NCBI RefSeq assembly: GCF_036240795.1
Contig: NZ_CP108454.1
Location: 6,942,001 to 7,006,000 of the forward strand
Direction of reading: 5' to 3'
DNA length: 64,000 nt
From: Streptomyces sp. NBC_01268
GTDB lineage: Bacteria; Actinomycetota; Actinomycetes; Streptomycetales; Streptomycetaceae
Each line of letters starts with the position of its first letter. Position 1 is the first letter of the stretch. Shown piece after piece: positions 33,869 to 42,564 of this stretch. The notes below the pieces were generated by a model. That model ran no database searches. It was given only the letters and a program-made list of their open reading frames with translations, and had not been told where the DNA came from. The position numbers were made by a program, and so were the translations under genes.

Positions 33869-34992
33869 GGCGTGCTCGTTCCTGTCGGTCGGGGGGTGCG
33901 GAGGTAGCCGGCGAGCTGCGCCGCGTAGGTGTCCAGGCCCTCGGCACCGCTGCCCGGCAGACCGGTGAGGCCGGGCAGCAGATCGCCGAAGGCGTTGACC
34001 TCGCCCACCGCGAAGCGGCGCCAGCCGGTGGCGGGCAGCAGGTCGACGCCCACGCAGCGGGTACCGGGGAAGGCCGCGGCCGCCCGCTCGCAGACGTCCA
34101 GGGCGTCGGCGAACCGCCCGCCCGCGGCGCCGATCGCGGCCCGCGCCGCGTCCAGGTCGCCCCGGGCGCCGCCCAGATGCAGATTGGTCATGGGGGAGCG
34201 GCTGGTGCGCACGACGGCGTGGGTGGCCCGGCCGTCGACCACCACCACCCGCAGGTCGGCCGCGCGCCCGCCGAGCGAGGCCTTGGGCACCCAGCGCTCG
34301 ACGTGCAGGCCGTCCGGGGCGAGCGCGTCCACGAGGGCCGCGACCTCGCGCTCGGTCGTGTAGCGGCGCACCCGCAGCGAGTTGTGCAGCCGCCCGTCCG
34401 CGTCCAGCTCGACCGAGGTGGTGGCCTGCGTCCGGCCGGAGGCGGCCCTCTCCAGGGCGAGCACCCCGGAGGCGGAGGAGCCGTGCGCCGGTTTCACGAA
34501 GACCCGGCGCATCCCCTGACCGGCCGTCAGTGCGCGCACGTCGTCCCAGCCCCGTACGGGCGGGGCGGCCGGGCCCGAGGTCGGCGCGTGCGGCACGGGC
34601 ACCCCGGCCGCGAGGAGCCGGCCGTGCCCGAGCCGCTTGTCGAAGAGGACGGCGAGCTCGTCCGGGTCGCCGAGCAGGACCGCGCCGGCCGTCCGCACTC
34701 CGGCGGCGAGCCCGTGCACCGCCGCCGTGAAGCGCGCGTACCAGCGTCCCGTGCCCTCGACCCGGGTCGGCTCCGGCACGCCCCGCAGCAGCCGGTCGAC
34801 CTCCGGCTCCTCGCCGGGGGAGTCGAGCCGCACGAGCTCCCCGGGGTGGAAGCGGGCCCCGCCCCGCAGCACGTCGAGCCACGGCACGACCCGCGGCCGG
34901 GGCAGCCCGGCGGCGCGCGCCGCGTCCTGGAAGAGCCGCACCCGGCGGCCCTCCGGGTTGCCGACGACGGCGAGGGGCGGGGCGCCGCTCAC
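33865..34992 (-). CDS. STM4014-family protein (ATP-grasp/RimK-like)
   Basis: 375 residues. The N-terminal part (PLAVVGNPEGRRVRLFQDAARAAG) resembles a pre-ATP-grasp domain. Residues ~115-355 show ATP-grasp landmarks: RRVFVKPAHGSSASGVLAL (ATP-binding Lys and Gly/Ser loop), VERWVPK, DLRVVVVDGRATHAVVR and the metal-binding end VGVDLLPATGWRRFAVGEVNAFGDL. Such enzymes join a carboxylate to an amine, thiol or similar group using ATP. GTG 34992 overlaps the STM4015 stop by 4 nt. Substrate unknown. Confidence 0.83.
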   Translation of the reverse strand: MSGAPPLAVVGNPEGRRVRLFQDAARAAGLPRPRVVPWLDVLRGGARFHPGELVRLDSPGEEPEVDRLLRGVPEPTRVEGTGRWYARFTAAVHGLAAGVRTAGAVLLGDPDELAVLFDKRLGHGRLLAAGVPVPHAPTSGPAAPPVRGWDDVRALTAGQGMRRVFVKPAHGSSASGVLALERAASGRTQATTSVELDADGRLHNSLRVRRYTTEREVAALVDALAPDGLHVERWVPKASLGGRAADLRVVVVDGRATHAVVRTSRSPMTNLHLGGARGDLDAARAAIGAAGGRFADALDVCERAAAAFPGTRCVGVDLLPATGWRRFAVGEVNAFGDLLPGLTGLPGSGAEGLDTYAAQLAGYLRTPRPTGTSTP

Positions 34993-35948
34993 TCGGCGAC
35001 CGCCACGTACCGGTACGGCTCGCCGTCGCCGTCGTCCTCCGGCGTCTGCGCGTCGTCGAGGTCGACCGTCACCCCGTGAGGAGCGAGGGTCGCGGTCACC
35101 CGCTCGGCGGTCCGGGCCGACAGGTAGTGGTGGGCGAGCCCGAGCCGGTGCAGGTGGGTCAGCGGCTGCCCGGCGAGCAGCGCCTCCGCGCCCGCGTCGG
35201 TGAGCACGCCCATGGACAGGTCGAGCTCCTCCAGCCGGGCGACGACCGGCGCGGTGGCCACGGCGGCGGCGATCTGGTCCTGGATGTGGCTGTTGCGCAG
35301 CCCGAGCCGCCGCAGAGCGGGCAGCCGGTCCCCGGTCAGCAGCGGCTCCAGGTCGGCGGGTGTCGCGTCCGCCCCGTACTCCTCGGTGCCCAGCCACAGC
35401 TCCAGTCGCTCCAGCGCGGGCAGCTCGCTCGCCGCGACGCCCCGCACGACCTCGGCGCCCAGGCCGCCGGTCTCCAGGACCAGGGTGCGCAGCGCGGTGT
35501 GCCGCACGGGCGGGAAGGCGAGCCCGCTGCCGCCGCGCACCCCCAGCTCGCGCAGCCGCGGGTAGGCCGCGAGCAGCGGGCCGACGTCGGACTGGACGAT
35601 CCACGAGACCTCGCACTCCTCGGAGGTCATGTCGCCGAGGAACAGCGCCTCCAGCCCCGTGAGCCGGTTGTTCGCGCCCATGAGCGCCGTCACGATCCCG
35701 GCGGAGGAGGTGTCGTACGCCTCCTCCCAGCCGCCGACCACGACGGCCCGCACCCGGCCGGTCTCCACCGTCGCCAGGAAGCGCTCGAACAGCGGCCCCC
35801 ACTCCTCGTCCTCCGGGTCCGCGTACGTCGGCGCGGAGAGCCGCCACGCCACCGAGGCCGGATCGGGCAGCCGGACCGCGGCGCCCGGCGCCGGGAACTC
35901 GAACACGGGCAGGCCGTGGAACTCCTGCAGGTGAACCCCGATGGTCAT
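34989..35948 (-). CDS. STM4015-family leucine-rich-repeat protein
   Basis: A 319-residue cytoplasmic protein, first gene of the operon. The first ~90 residues form a distinct domain (VHLQEFHGLPVFEFP, WRLSAPTYADPEDEEWGPLFERFL). Then come at least five leucine-rich repeats of the ribonuclease-inhibitor style (ALRTLVLETGGLG, ALERLELWLGTEEYG, ALRRLGLRNSHIQ, RLEELDLSMGVLTDAG, HLHRLGLAHHYLS). No catalytic residues are evident; a binding or scaffold role, or being the substrate of the downstream enzymes, is plausible. ATG 35948. In length and gene order it fits the STM4015 family as I recall it. Confidence 0.85.
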   Translation of the reverse strand: MTIGVHLQEFHGLPVFEFPAPGAAVRLPDPASVAWRLSAPTYADPEDEEWGPLFERFLATVETGRVRAVVVGGWEEAYDTSSAGIVTALMGANNRLTGLEALFLGDMTSEECEVSWIVQSDVGPLLAAYPRLRELGVRGGSGLAFPPVRHTALRTLVLETGGLGAEVVRGVAASELPALERLELWLGTEEYGADATPADLEPLLTGDRLPALRRLGLRNSHIQDQIAAAVATAPVVARLEELDLSMGVLTDAGAEALLAGQPLTHLHRLGLAHHYLSARTAERVTATLAPHGVTVDLDDAQTPEDDGDGEPYRYVAVAE

Positions 35949-36256
35949 GAGCGCTCCCGTACTCCGGACGCCGAACGGCGTTGATCGGCTGATGGCAGAA
36001 GTTCTACCAAGGGGCAGTGACAGGCGAGGGGTCGGGATGGCATCCCCCCGACGGCGAGGGACGCGCGCCCCGCCGCCCGACTCGTCCCGCCGTCCTACGC
36101 CTCCACACCCGGGCGTCGCCCGCACGCGCCCGCCGAGGTCCGGGACAGGCGTCCGGAGAGGTGAAGGAAACGGGCGTCCAAGGAGTGGCGCTGCGCCGGT
36201 GGGGGCGGGGCCTGGTGGGATGGGCGCGCCGACAAACATCCCCGAAGGGACCGCCC
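35949..36256. other. 308-bp divergent region upstream of the STM4015 operon and SIMPL gene
   Basis: It should hold the leftward promoter of the five-gene operon and the rightward promoter of the SIMPL gene. ACGCCG-AA-CGGCGT (35968-35981), a 6-bp hairpin or operator, lies 20 bp from the STM4015 start. No gene is supported. Confidence 0.45.
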
Positions 36257-37045
36257 ATGACGCCCCGTCACCCCGACAGCAAGACCGCCCGCACTCCCGC
36301 CCGCACCGTGCGCGCGCTCGCCGTCGGTGCCGCCCTCGGCGGAATGCTGCTCGGCGCCGCGGCCCCCGCCGTCGCCGCCGCGCCCGGGGGGACGGCCCGC
36401 CACACCGCCGTACGGGCCGCGCCCGCCACCGTCTCGGTCAGCGGCAGCGGCCGGGCGTCCGCCGCGCCCGACGTCGCCGTGGTCTCGGTCGGCGTCGAGG
36501 CGACCCGCAAGACCGGCAAGGAGGCGATGGCCGCCCAGAGCACGGCGGCCAAGGCGCTCCTCGACGCCCTGGCGCAGCAGGGCATCGCCGACCGGGACAT
36601 CCGCACCGAGAGCCTGTCCCTCTCGCCGGTCTACACCCAGACCGCCCAGGGCGAGAGCAAGGTGACGGGCTACCAGGCCGGGCAGAGCTTCTCCGTGAAG
36701 GTCCGTGACGTCGACAAGGCCGGGCAGGTCGTCGGCGCGGTCAGCGACGCCACCGGGGACGCGGGGCGCGTCAACGGTGTCTCCTTCGACGTCTCCGACC
36801 CGACCGCGCTGCGCGCCAAGGCCCGCGACGCCGCCTTCCGCGACGCGCACGACAAGGCCGCCCGGTACGCCGAGCTGAGCGGCCACCGCCTCGGTCGGCT
36901 GGTGTCCCTCACCGAGGGCGAGAGCGTCCGCCCGAGCCCCGGCGCCCTCCCGAGCGCCCCCGCGGACGGCGGCGAGAGCGTCCCGCTCGCCCCCGGCGAG
37001 ATCGAGGAGCACGTGACGGTCGCGGCGGTCTACGAGCTGATCTGA
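36257..37045 (+). CDS. secreted SIMPL-domain (DUF541) protein
   Basis: 262 residues with a clear signal peptide: basic N-terminus, hydrophobic ALAVGAALGGMLLGAAAP, cleavage near AVAAA about residue 41. The SIMPL domain has VSVSGSGRASAAPDVAVVSVGVEA, DRDIRTESLSLSPVYTQTAQG and VGAVSDATGDAGRVNGVSFDVSD. Members are envelope proteins of unclear function, linked to oxidative stress protection or IRAK-binding in other taxa. ATG 36257 follows GAAGGGA. Its end overlaps the convergent TetR gene by 16 bp. Confidence 0.9.
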   Translation: MTPRHPDSKTARTPARTVRALAVGAALGGMLLGAAAPAVAAAPGGTARHTAVRAAPATVSVSGSGRASAAPDVAVVSVGVEATRKTGKEAMAAQSTAAKALLDALAQQGIADRDIRTESLSLSPVYTQTAQGESKVTGYQAGQSFSVKVRDVDKAGQVVGAVSDATGDAGRVNGVSFDVSDPTALRAKARDAAFRDAHDKAARYAELSGHRLGRLVSLTEGESVRPSPGALPSAPADGGESVPLAPGEIEEHVTVAAVYELI

Positions 37046-37734
37046 GGCGCTGCCGACGGTGCCGGGCCCGCTTCCGGGCCCGCTTCCGGGCCCTCCGTCG
37101 GCCCCACCGCCGGTTCCCCGGCCGCCCCCGCCGTCGCGAACGACGTCACCCCCAGCTCCCGGGCGAGCGCCCCGTCCGCCCACTCCAGCAGGGTGGCGCG
37201 GGGGAGCGCGCCCGCGTACGAGGTCATCTGGACCGCCAGGCCGTCCAGGAAGGCGGTGAGCCGCCAGGCCGACGCGGCCGGGTCGGGGCAGGTGAACTCC
37301 CCGGCCGCCGCGCCCTCGGCGATCACCCGGGTCAGGGCGGCCTTCCACTCCCGGTCCAGCGCACCGGCGACCTCGCGCAGCGCCGGTTCGCGCAGCGCGG
37401 CCGCCCAGCCCTCGATCCACAGGCGCCAGCCCTTGGCCTGCCCGGTCGGCGCGTACCAGCGGACCGCCGCCCGCAGCCGGCGCACCGCCGTGGTGCGGCG
37501 GCCCAGCACCCGGCGCAGCCTGGCCAGGTCCTCCTCGGCCGCGTGCGCGAAGGCCGCCGCGACCAGCTGTTCCTTGGTCGCGAAGTGGTAGAGCACCAGC
37601 GCGTTGCTGACGCTGAGCTCCGCCGCCACGTCCGCGACCCGGAGCGCCGCGACGCCCTTGGCCTCGATCAGGCCGACGGCCGCCCGGAGCAGCGCCTCGC
37701 GCCGCTCCGCCGCACCCAGCCTCACTCTCGCCAT
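37030..37734 (-). CDS. TetR-family regulator of the adjacent dehydrogenase
   Basis: 234 residues; the HTH shows AERREALLRAAVGLIEAKGVAALRVADVAAELSVSNALVLYHFATKEQLVAAAF. The ligand-binding domain has RLWIEGWAAALREPALREVA, and a Pro/Gly/Ala-rich tail ends the protein. It starts 3 bp after the dehydrogenase stop, so the two are one operon. The perfect TACTGAA/TTCAGTA palindrome at the operon promoter (38944-38963) is a natural autoregulatory site; TGAAC-type half sites are common for TetR repressors of this kind. Confidence 0.9.
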   Translation of the reverse strand: MARVRLGAAERREALLRAAVGLIEAKGVAALRVADVAAELSVSNALVLYHFATKEQLVAAAFAHAAEEDLARLRRVLGRRTTAVRRLRAAVRWYAPTGQAKGWRLWIEGWAAALREPALREVAGALDREWKAALTRVIAEGAAAGEFTCPDPAASAWRLTAFLDGLAVQMTSYAGALPRATLLEWADGALARELGVTSFATAGAAGEPAVGPTEGPEAGPEAGPAPSAAPQISS

Positions 37735-37737
37735 GCG

Positions 37738-38916
37738 TCAGTACCAGCCGTACCGCTGCGCGATCTCCGGCAGCCGTTCCTCCACCAGCGCGTGCGCCGC
37801 CGCGCGCGGCGTGGTGCCGTCCGCCTCCGCCCGGTCGAGCATCCGGCCCACGAGCCCCCGCATCGCCCGCCGGACCTGCGCGAAGGCCGCTTCCGCGTCC
37901 GCCTCCACGTCGCCGAAGAGCGTCCACCACCACCAGGCGTTCGTGCCCGAATTGACGACGACGTCCGGCAGGACGACGATCCCGCGCGCCGCGAGCAGCC
38001 GCTCCGCCTCCGGGACCACCGGCATGTTGGCCGCCTCGACGACCAGCCGGGCCCGCACCCGCTCCTGGTTCCCCGTGTCCACGGCGTACGAGACGGCGGC
38101 CGGCACCAGCACCTCCGCGTCCGCCGCCAGCCACGCGTCCCCGGCCTCCTCGCGGTCCCCGGGCCGCAGCACGGCCCGGTCCACCGCCCCGTGCGCGTCA
38201 CGCGCCGCGAGCAGCGCCTCCACGTCCAGGCCGGCCGGGTTCGCGATCGTGCCCTTCACGTCGGCCACGGCGACCACCCGCAGCCCCGCCCGGGCGAGGA
38301 AGCGCGCGGTGGCGCCGCCCATCGTCCCGAAGCCCTGCACCGAGACCCGCGCACCGGCGTACGGCCTTCCCGCCCGGTCGAGGGCCGCCAGGGCCGCCTC
38401 GGCCACGCCGCAGCCGCCGACCAGCTCGTCCAGGCCGATCCCGTCCACCTCCAGCGCGAACGCGTCGGCGAGCCGCGCGCGGGCCGCCGCCTCGTCGTCG
38501 AGCAGCGGGTACACCGCCTGGATCGAGGAGACGAGCCCCGCCTCCGCCGCCGCCCGGTCCACCAGGTCCTGGGTGAGGCCCAGGTCCTCGCCGGTGGTCC
38601 AGAAGCGCTCGATGTACGGACGCATCGCCCGCAGGTAGCGCACCAGCACCCCGTACGCCTCGGGGGAGCGCGGATCGCAGTCGATGCCGCCCTTGGCGCC
38701 GCCCAGCGGGACGTAGCGGGCCGACGGGTCGTAGTGCAGGGCCTCCTTCATGGTCATCCCGCGGGCCAGGCCCGCGACCTCCTCGACCGTGCACCCCTCG
38801 CGCATCCGCAGGCCTCCGCTGGCCACTCCGCGCACCAGCCGGTCCACGACCAGGTGGCCGCGGCGGCCCGTCACGTGGTCGGTCCATCCGACGCTCAACA
38901 GCGGGGCGGTGCTCAT
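37738..38916 (-). CDS. Glu/Leu/Phe/Val dehydrogenase family protein
   Basis: A 392-residue NAD(P)-dependent amino-acid dehydrogenase. Substrate/catalytic segments are SGGLRMREG, MTMKEALHYD and the lysine motif RYVPLGGAKGGIDCDP; the Rossmann fold is VQGFGTMGGATARFLARAGLRVVAVADVKG. The tail has VVEAANMPVVPEAERLLAARGI and LPDVVVNSGTNAWWWW. The specific amino acid cannot be read off; the GGAKGGI loop is closer to glutamate dehydrogenases than to the GGGKAV of leucine/valine enzymes. ATG 38916. Confidence 0.9.
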   Translation of the reverse strand: MSTAPLLSVGWTDHVTGRRGHLVVDRLVRGVASGGLRMREGCTVEEVAGLARGMTMKEALHYDPSARYVPLGGAKGGIDCDPRSPEAYGVLVRYLRAMRPYIERFWTTGEDLGLTQDLVDRAAAEAGLVSSIQAVYPLLDDEAAARARLADAFALEVDGIGLDELVGGCGVAEAALAALDRAGRPYAGARVSVQGFGTMGGATARFLARAGLRVVAVADVKGTIANPAGLDVEALLAARDAHGAVDRAVLRPGDREEAGDAWLAADAEVLVPAAVSYAVDTGNQERVRARLVVEAANMPVVPEAERLLAARGIVVLPDVVVNSGTNAWWWWTLFGDVEADAEAAFAQVRRAMRGLVGRMLDRAEADGTTPRAAAHALVEERLPEIAQRYGWY

Positions 38917-38943
38917 CGGCGTACTCCTCGGTACTCCCGGTCC

Positions 38944-38963
38944 TACTGAATGAGCGTTCAGTA
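38944..38963. promoter_or_regulatory. perfect palindrome TACTGAATGAGCGTTCAGTA (TetR operator)
   Basis: Seven-base arms TACTGAA and TTCAGTA enclose TGAGCG, 28 bp upstream of the dehydrogenase-TetR operon start and 72 bp before the divergent metallo-hydrolase gene. TGAACG-type half sites also appear inside the spacer, giving nested symmetry (CTGAACGCTCATTCAG on the minus strand). Confidence 0.85.
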
Positions 38964-39035
38964 TCGCTGATCGTCCGGGCGCCGGACCCGGCGGGCCGCC
39001 CATAATGAAAAGATCCTCGACTTTCAGGAGGTCCT

Positions 39036-40322
39036 GTGACCGGCACTGGCCCCGACCACTCACTGCGGGCACGGTTGCGCGCGCTGCGCCCCGAGGCCTT
39101 CGGCGCCGACCCGACGGGCGAGCGCCTGGCGCGCATCCGCCGTTCCCCGAACTTCGCGGACGGCGTGTTCCGGAACCCGGAGGAGGCCCGGCACCGTCCG
39201 ACCGGCTCGACGGTCGAGTTCGCGAAGATCTACTTCGAGAAGGAGGCGCGGGCGCGCCGAGCCCCCACCGGCACGATCCCCGTCCACCCGACCACCCTCG
39301 CCGACCTGGCCCGCCCGCCCGCCTCCGGGCTCCGGATCACCTGGATGGGGCACTCCAGCGTCCTCGCCGAGATCGACGGCCGCCGGGTCCTCTTCGACCC
39401 GGTCTGGGGCGACCGCTGCTCGCCCTTCGCCTTCGCCGGGCCCAAGCGCCTGCACCCCGTGCCCGTACCGCTGGCGGCGCTCGGTCCGGTCGACGTCGTG
39501 GTGATCTCCCACGACCACTACGACCACCTGGACCTGCCGACGATCAAGGCGCTGGCGGGCACCGACACCCTCTTCGCGGTGCCGCTGGGCGTCGGCGCCC
39601 ACCTGGAGCGCTGGGGCGTGTCCGCCTCCCGGCTGCGCGAGCTGGACTGGAACGAGTCCACCGAGATCCGCGACCTGCGGCTGACCGCGACCCCCGCCCG
39701 CCACTTCTGCGGCCGCGGCCTGCGCAACCAGCAGCACACCCTGTGGGCATCCTGGGCCGTCGAGGGGCCCGGGCACCGGATCTACCACAGCGGCGACACC
39801 GGCTACTTCTCCGGCTTCAAGGACATCGGCGCCGCCCACGGCCCCTTCGACGTCACCATGATCCAGATCGGGGCGTACTCCGAGTACTGGCCCGACATCC
39901 ACATGACCCCCGCCGAAGGCGTGCGCGCCCACCTCGACCTCCAGGGCGGCAGCCCGCACGGCGTCATGCTGCCCATCCACTGGGGCACCTTCAACCTCGC
40001 CCCGCACCCGTGGGCCGAGCCCGGAGAGGGCACCGTCACCGCCGGTGCCGAGGCCGGGCAGCCGCTCGCGCTGCCCCGGCCCGGCGAGCCCTTCGAGCCG
40101 GGCGCGGCGACGCTTCCCGACGCCCCCTGGTGGCGGACGGTCGCGCACGCCCCCGCGGGCGGCTGGGACGCCCCCGACGGAGTCGACCGGCACGGGGCGC
40201 GCCCCGGCGGGCCCGACGCGAACGCGAACGCGAACACGGGCGCGGTGAACGAGGGCGACGCGACCGAGGAGCGGCGCGCGGACAGCGGGCGGAGCGCGCA
40301 GGAGGCCGCTCCCACCCCCTAG
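39036..40322 (+). CDS. MBL-fold metallo-hydrolase (NAPE-PLD-like)
   Basis: A 428-residue metallo-beta-lactamase-fold protein with LRITWMGHSSVLAEIDGRRVLFDPVW, the zinc motif VVISHDHYDHLDLPT (HxHxDH), YHSGDTGYFSG and LPIHWGTFNL, in the order seen in N-acylphosphatidylethanolamine phospholipase D-like enzymes and UlaG relatives. The N-terminal ~90 residues (RRSPNFADGVFRNPE) are typical of that group. The C-terminal 60 residues are Pro/Ala/Asn-rich and probably disordered, with an N-A-N-A-N-A-N repeat. GTG 39036 has a perfect AGGAGG 5 nt upstream. A lipid phosphodiester substrate is plausible. Confidence 0.9.
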   Translation: MTGTGPDHSLRARLRALRPEAFGADPTGERLARIRRSPNFADGVFRNPEEARHRPTGSTVEFAKIYFEKEARARRAPTGTIPVHPTTLADLARPPASGLRITWMGHSSVLAEIDGRRVLFDPVWGDRCSPFAFAGPKRLHPVPVPLAALGPVDVVVISHDHYDHLDLPTIKALAGTDTLFAVPLGVGAHLERWGVSASRLRELDWNESTEIRDLRLTATPARHFCGRGLRNQQHTLWASWAVEGPGHRIYHSGDTGYFSGFKDIGAAHGPFDVTMIQIGAYSEYWPDIHMTPAEGVRAHLDLQGGSPHGVMLPIHWGTFNLAPHPWAEPGEGTVTAGAEAGQPLALPRPGEPFEPGAATLPDAPWWRTVAHAPAGGWDAPDGVDRHGARPGGPDANANANTGAVNEGDATEERRADSGRSAQEAAPTP

Positions 40323-40367
40323 TTTGCGCCCCCGCATCGGATTCCGGTCGCGGGCGAATTCCGTGCA

Positions 40368-40395
40368 GGGCGGAGGTGTATGTACACCTCCGCCC
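40368..40395. terminator. hairpin with 13-bp arms after the MBL gene
   Basis: GGGCGGAGGTGTA (40368-40380) and TACACCTCCGCCC (40383-40395) are perfect complements separated by TG. Pairing leaves a small loop around TGTATGTACA. TCTTCCGTT follows. It ends the MBL transcript. Confidence 0.85.
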
Positions 40396-40646
40396 TCTTC
40401 CGTTCCCGCCTCCGGAACCCCTTCGTCGAGTTTCGGCCGACAGGTATCGGCCTGTCGTGCGACGGGTGCTAGCAGACCGGGGCTCCCGACGGGGTAAGTT
40501 TGCCAACTGCGCACCGCACATGAACGGTTGACCACTACAGTGGCTGCTTGGTGATCATCGGTAGGCTCATCACACCCACGTAGTCCACCTCCTCGTAGTG
40601 CACCCCCCGTAGTACGCCGATTCCTGGGCACGTACCAAGGACACTC
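40396..40646 (+). other. upstream region of the conservon operon
   Basis: No gene is seen. TTGACC at 40528-40533 and CCACTACAGTGG (40531-40542, a perfect 12-bp palindrome overlapping it) mark the likely promoter/operator. Four copies of GTAG (40562-40615) precede the start. AAGGACACTC supplies the ribosome site for ATG 40647. Confidence 0.5.
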
Positions 40647-42557
40647 ATGTCTCAACTTCGCGCACCCGCCGCGCGGTCCGAACGCCGCGAGGGCGGGCGT
40701 CACGGCCGGTCGGGCGCCCGCAACGCCGGTCCGGCCGGCGCCGGCACCGCACAGTCCCCCGCGCAGCTTCCCACCGAGGCGCGCATACGCCCCCAACTCC
40801 TGCGTACCTCCGTGCTCCCGGCCGTCGCGGTCGCGCTCGGCGGCGCCGCCGCCGTGCTCTTCACCATCCGCTCCAGCGGAGCCGAGGTCACGCCGGGCCT
40901 CTGGGCCGCGCTCACCGGGGCCGCCGCGCTCACGGTCGCCTCGGTGACCGCCGCCGCGCTCGGCGCCGACCGGGCGGCCAAGGCGGTCATCGACCGGGCC
41001 AACGCGCTGCGCCGCACCAGTGCCCGCGGCCAGAGCGAACTGCGTACGGTCGTCGAACAGTTGCGCAGGGGCGAGACGCCGGAACCCCGGACCACGGCCC
41101 CGGCCGGCACCGGGTCGAGCGACGAGTTCGACCTGCTCGCGCACGAACTGACGCGCTCTCACGAAGCCGCCGTCAGCGCCGTCGTGCAGGCCTCCCGGCT
41201 CTCCAGCAGCGTCGGGAACGAACAGAAGGTCGAGGTCTTCGTCAACCTCGCCCGCCGGCTCCAGTCCCTCGTCCACCGCGAGATCCAGCTCCTCGACGAG
41301 CTGGAGAACGAGGTCGAGGACCCCGAGCTGCTCAAGGGCCTGTTCCACGTCGACCACCTCGCGACCCGCATCCGCCGGCACGCGGAGAACCTCGCCGTCC
41401 TCGGCGGCGCCATCTCCCGCCGCCAGTGGTCCAACCCGGTCACCATGACCGAGGTGCTGCGCTCCTCCATCGCCGAGGTCGAGCAGTACCCGCGGGTGAA
41501 GCTGGTCCCGCCGATCGACGGTACGCTGCGGGGCCATGCCGTGGCCGACGTCATCCACCTGCTCGCCGAACTCGTCGAGAACGCCACCCTGTTCTCCGCA
41601 CCGCACACCACGGTGCTGCTGCGCGCGCAGTACGTCACGGCCGGCCTCGCCATCGAGGTCGAGGACCGCGGCCTGGGCATGCCCGTCACCGAGCAGAACA
41701 AGATGAACGCCCTGCTCGCCGACCCCGACCAGGTCAACGTCGCGCACCTGCTCCAGGACGGGCGCATCGGACTCTTCGTGGTCTCCGCCCTCGCCCGGCG
41801 CCACGGCATCGCCGTCCGGCTCCAGTCGAACATCTACGGCGGCGTCCAGGCCGTCCTCGTCCTGCCGCAGGGCCTCCTCGGCGCCGACCCCGAGGGCCTC
41901 GCCCGCACCGAGAACCGGAGCACGGCCGCGGCCCCGGCCGCCGCCCCGCACGTCCAGGCCGCACCCCCGGCGGCCCAGGCCGTCCCCGCGCCCGCACCGA
42001 TCCCGGCGGTCGCCCCGGTCGCGGCCCCCGCCCCGGTCGCGGCCCCCGCCCCGGTCCGGGCCCCGGCCCCGGTGGCGCCGGCCGCCCCCGCGCCCGCGCC
42101 CACCCACGTAGCCGCCCCGGCGCCCGTACCGGTGCAGGCGCAGGCACAGGCGCAGGTGCGGAGGCAGGCACCGCAGGGCCCGGCGTACGGGCAGGCGCCG
42201 ATCCCGCCCCTCCCGGTCTACGCCGAAGCGGCCCCCGCCGCCTCGGGCCTGCCCGGAGTCCCGCCCCAGCCCAGCCACGCCGAGCCCGCACGGCCCGGCG
42301 GAGCCTTCCCCGCCCCGACGCCCGAGGTCCCCCCGGCCCCGCGCGCCGGAGCATCGGGCAGGCCGGTCCTCCCCAAGCGGCGCGCCCAGGAGCACCTCGT
42401 CCCGCAGCTGCGCGACGAGCCCGCGGCCCGCAAGCCCGAGGAGCACGCCCTGCACGACCCGGGCCTGATGGCCGCCTTCCAGCGCGGCATCGGCCTCGCA
42501 GAATCCCAGCCCGCCCCCCGTGAACCGCTGCGTCCAGGCGACGAGCACAAGGAGTAG
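40647..42557 (+). CDS. conservon sensor-like ATPase (CvnA-type)
   Basis: A 636-residue protein. Two membrane helices at ~52-72 and ~84-105 are joined by a short external loop. A helical region follows (NLARRLQSLVHREIQLLDELENE), then the HATPase domain with N-box LAELVENATLFSAPHT and a G-box IGLFVVSALARRHGI. A ~200-residue Pro/Ala-rich tail (APAPV repeats) and a terminal basic/acidic segment close it. Conservon sensors lack a partner response regulator and act with roadblock, DUF742 and small-GTPase proteins, all encoded immediately downstream, as a eukaryote-like G-protein signalling complex at the membrane. Confidence 0.93.
   Translation: MSQLRAPAARSERREGGRHGRSGARNAGPAGAGTAQSPAQLPTEARIRPQLLRTSVLPAVAVALGGAAAVLFTIRSSGAEVTPGLWAALTGAAALTVASVTAAALGADRAAKAVIDRANALRRTSARGQSELRTVVEQLRRGETPEPRTTAPAGTGSSDEFDLLAHELTRSHEAAVSAVVQASRLSSSVGNEQKVEVFVNLARRLQSLVHREIQLLDELENEVEDPELLKGLFHVDHLATRIRRHAENLAVLGGAISRRQWSNPVTMTEVLRSSIAEVEQYPRVKLVPPIDGTLRGHAVADVIHLLAELVENATLFSAPHTTVLLRAQYVTAGLAIEVEDRGLGMPVTEQNKMNALLADPDQVNVAHLLQDGRIGLFVVSALARRHGIAVRLQSNIYGGVQAVLVLPQGLLGADPEGLARTENRSTAAAPAAAPHVQAAPPAAQAVPAPAPIPAVAPVAAPAPVAAPAPVRAPAPVAPAAPAPAPTHVAAPAPVPVQAQAQAQVRRQAPQGPAYGQAPIPPLPVYAEAAPAASGLPGVPPQPSHAEPARPGGAFPAPTPEVPPAPRAGASGRPVLPKRRAQEHLVPQLRDEPAARKPEEHALHDPGLMAAFQRGIGLAESQPAPREPLRPGDEHKE
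42017..42070 (+). repeat. 18-bp tandem repeats encoding APAPVA
   Basis: Two exact 18-bp units GGTCGCGGCCCCCGCCCC (42017-42034, 42035-42052) and a degenerate third make the Pro/Ala linker of the CvnA-type protein. In-frame length variation between strains is expected. Confidence 0.8.
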
Positions 42558-42564
42558 ATGCACC

